A DNA stretch of 11,686 nt from Baffinella frigidus. Taxonomy: Eukaryota > Cryptophyceae > Cryptomonadales > Baffinellaceae. The stretch is taken from positions 183,139 to 194,824 of the forward strand of contig MU646404.1 in the NCBI GenBank assembly GCA_026770585.1, in the 5' to 3' direction. Position numbers and translations under genes: made by a program. A model generated the notes under the pieces. The model was given only the letters and a program-made list of their open reading frames with translations, was not told the DNA's origin and searched no databases. Positions 11,395-11,686 of this stretch are shown in pieces; the stretch's first letter is position 1; the number at the start of each line of letters is the position of its first letter.

Positions 11395-11497
11395 AAAGGG
11401 AGGGCTACGCAGCAAAAATGTTTTTCTGCAGTCCTTTCTACGGAAGGGCGTGTCGTTGGCATATGTTGGGAGCATTTAAAACCTAAAGGACCTAAAC
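11395..11497 (+). mobile_element. Retroposon-like family, type 2, 5'-truncated copy
   Basis: Similarity starts near GGGCTACGCAGCAAAAATG and continues through CTGCAGTCCTTTCTACGGAA, GGGCGTGTCGTTGGCATATG and TTGGGAGCATTTAAAACC to CCTAAAGGACCTAAA. The CACGAGCC 5' part seen at 10845 is absent. Confidence 0.7.
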
Positions 11498-11596
11498 GCC
11501 TCGGAACTTCTCGGGCCGAAACAGTGACGCCGAGCGTCCTCACAAACTGCGCCATAAATCCCAGGTGGCCGGGCCACGCCTCTCGCAGGCCTCCTA

Positions 11597-11686
11597 CAGG
11601 GGTACCTCGCTCATAAGGAACCGCACCCCCCTCGGACCCTACAGTAGGACCATGCCTAGGGCCCTATGGTGGTCTTAGGGGGGGGG
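11597..11686 (-). mobile_element. Palindromic MITE, copy F, cut by the window edge
   Basis: TA at 11595-11596 is followed by CAGGGGTACCTCGCTCATAA. The centre reads GGACCCTACAGTAGGACC then CCCTATGGTGGTC, the same orientation as copy D. About 27 bp of the right end lies beyond the window. Confidence 0.85.

Overview
This looks like a chromosome-end (subtelomeric) region of a eukaryote. The + strand starts with degenerate and then canonical CCCTAAA heptamers, the C-rich strand of the TTTAGGG telomere type found in plants, green algae and several algal or protist groups. No bacterial gene organisation is visible: there are no operons or ribosome binding sites, coding density is very low, and repeats and palindromes are everywhere. 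The lineage cannot be fixed from the window. A TTTAGGG-type alga or protist with a GC-rich genome fits best, and a cryptophyte-like alga is only a hunch.

Layout. 1-905: telomeric heptamer tracts with GC-rich spacers. 906-1690: a GC-rich stretch, a CCCGAAA-type heptamer array, and a tandem array of a CCTACGGTAGGG unit. 1700-5240: a nest of foldback and inverted-repeat elements. It includes five copies of a 117-118 bp almost fully palindromic MITE bounded by TA; a sixth copy runs off the right edge. 5242-5730: probable 3' flank of the only convincing gene. 5760-6455 (minus): a six-finger C2H2 zinc-finger reading frame. 6453-7353: two elements sharing a CCACTCGAGG terminal inverted repeat, a foldback-type repeat between them, and three near-identical 29-bp repeats. 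7761-7972: TTTAGGG tracts in the G-rich orientation. 7993-8277: a second copy of the foldback-type repeat carrying a nested foldback insertion. 8282-8940: a GC- and CpG-rich island with a good consensus intron but no clear protein. 8943-8986: C-rich heptamers again. 9142-11500: repeated copies of a retroposon-like family with a constant 3' end (GTTGGGAGC...CCTAAAGGACCTAAAGG) and variable 5' ends.

The zinc-finger frame has six well-formed fingers but no usable ATG. It abuts the terminal repeat of a transposon-like element exactly where a start or upstream exon would be expected, so it may be a 5'-disrupted gene or a spliced last exon. Almost every other long open frame is a translation of repeats or an antisense shadow. 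The most informative content is the record of mobile-element activity: a paralogous empty site that dates one MITE insertion to a TA dinucleotide, serial 5'-truncated insertions, and a foldback whose internal hairpins have changed sequence by paired substitutions.
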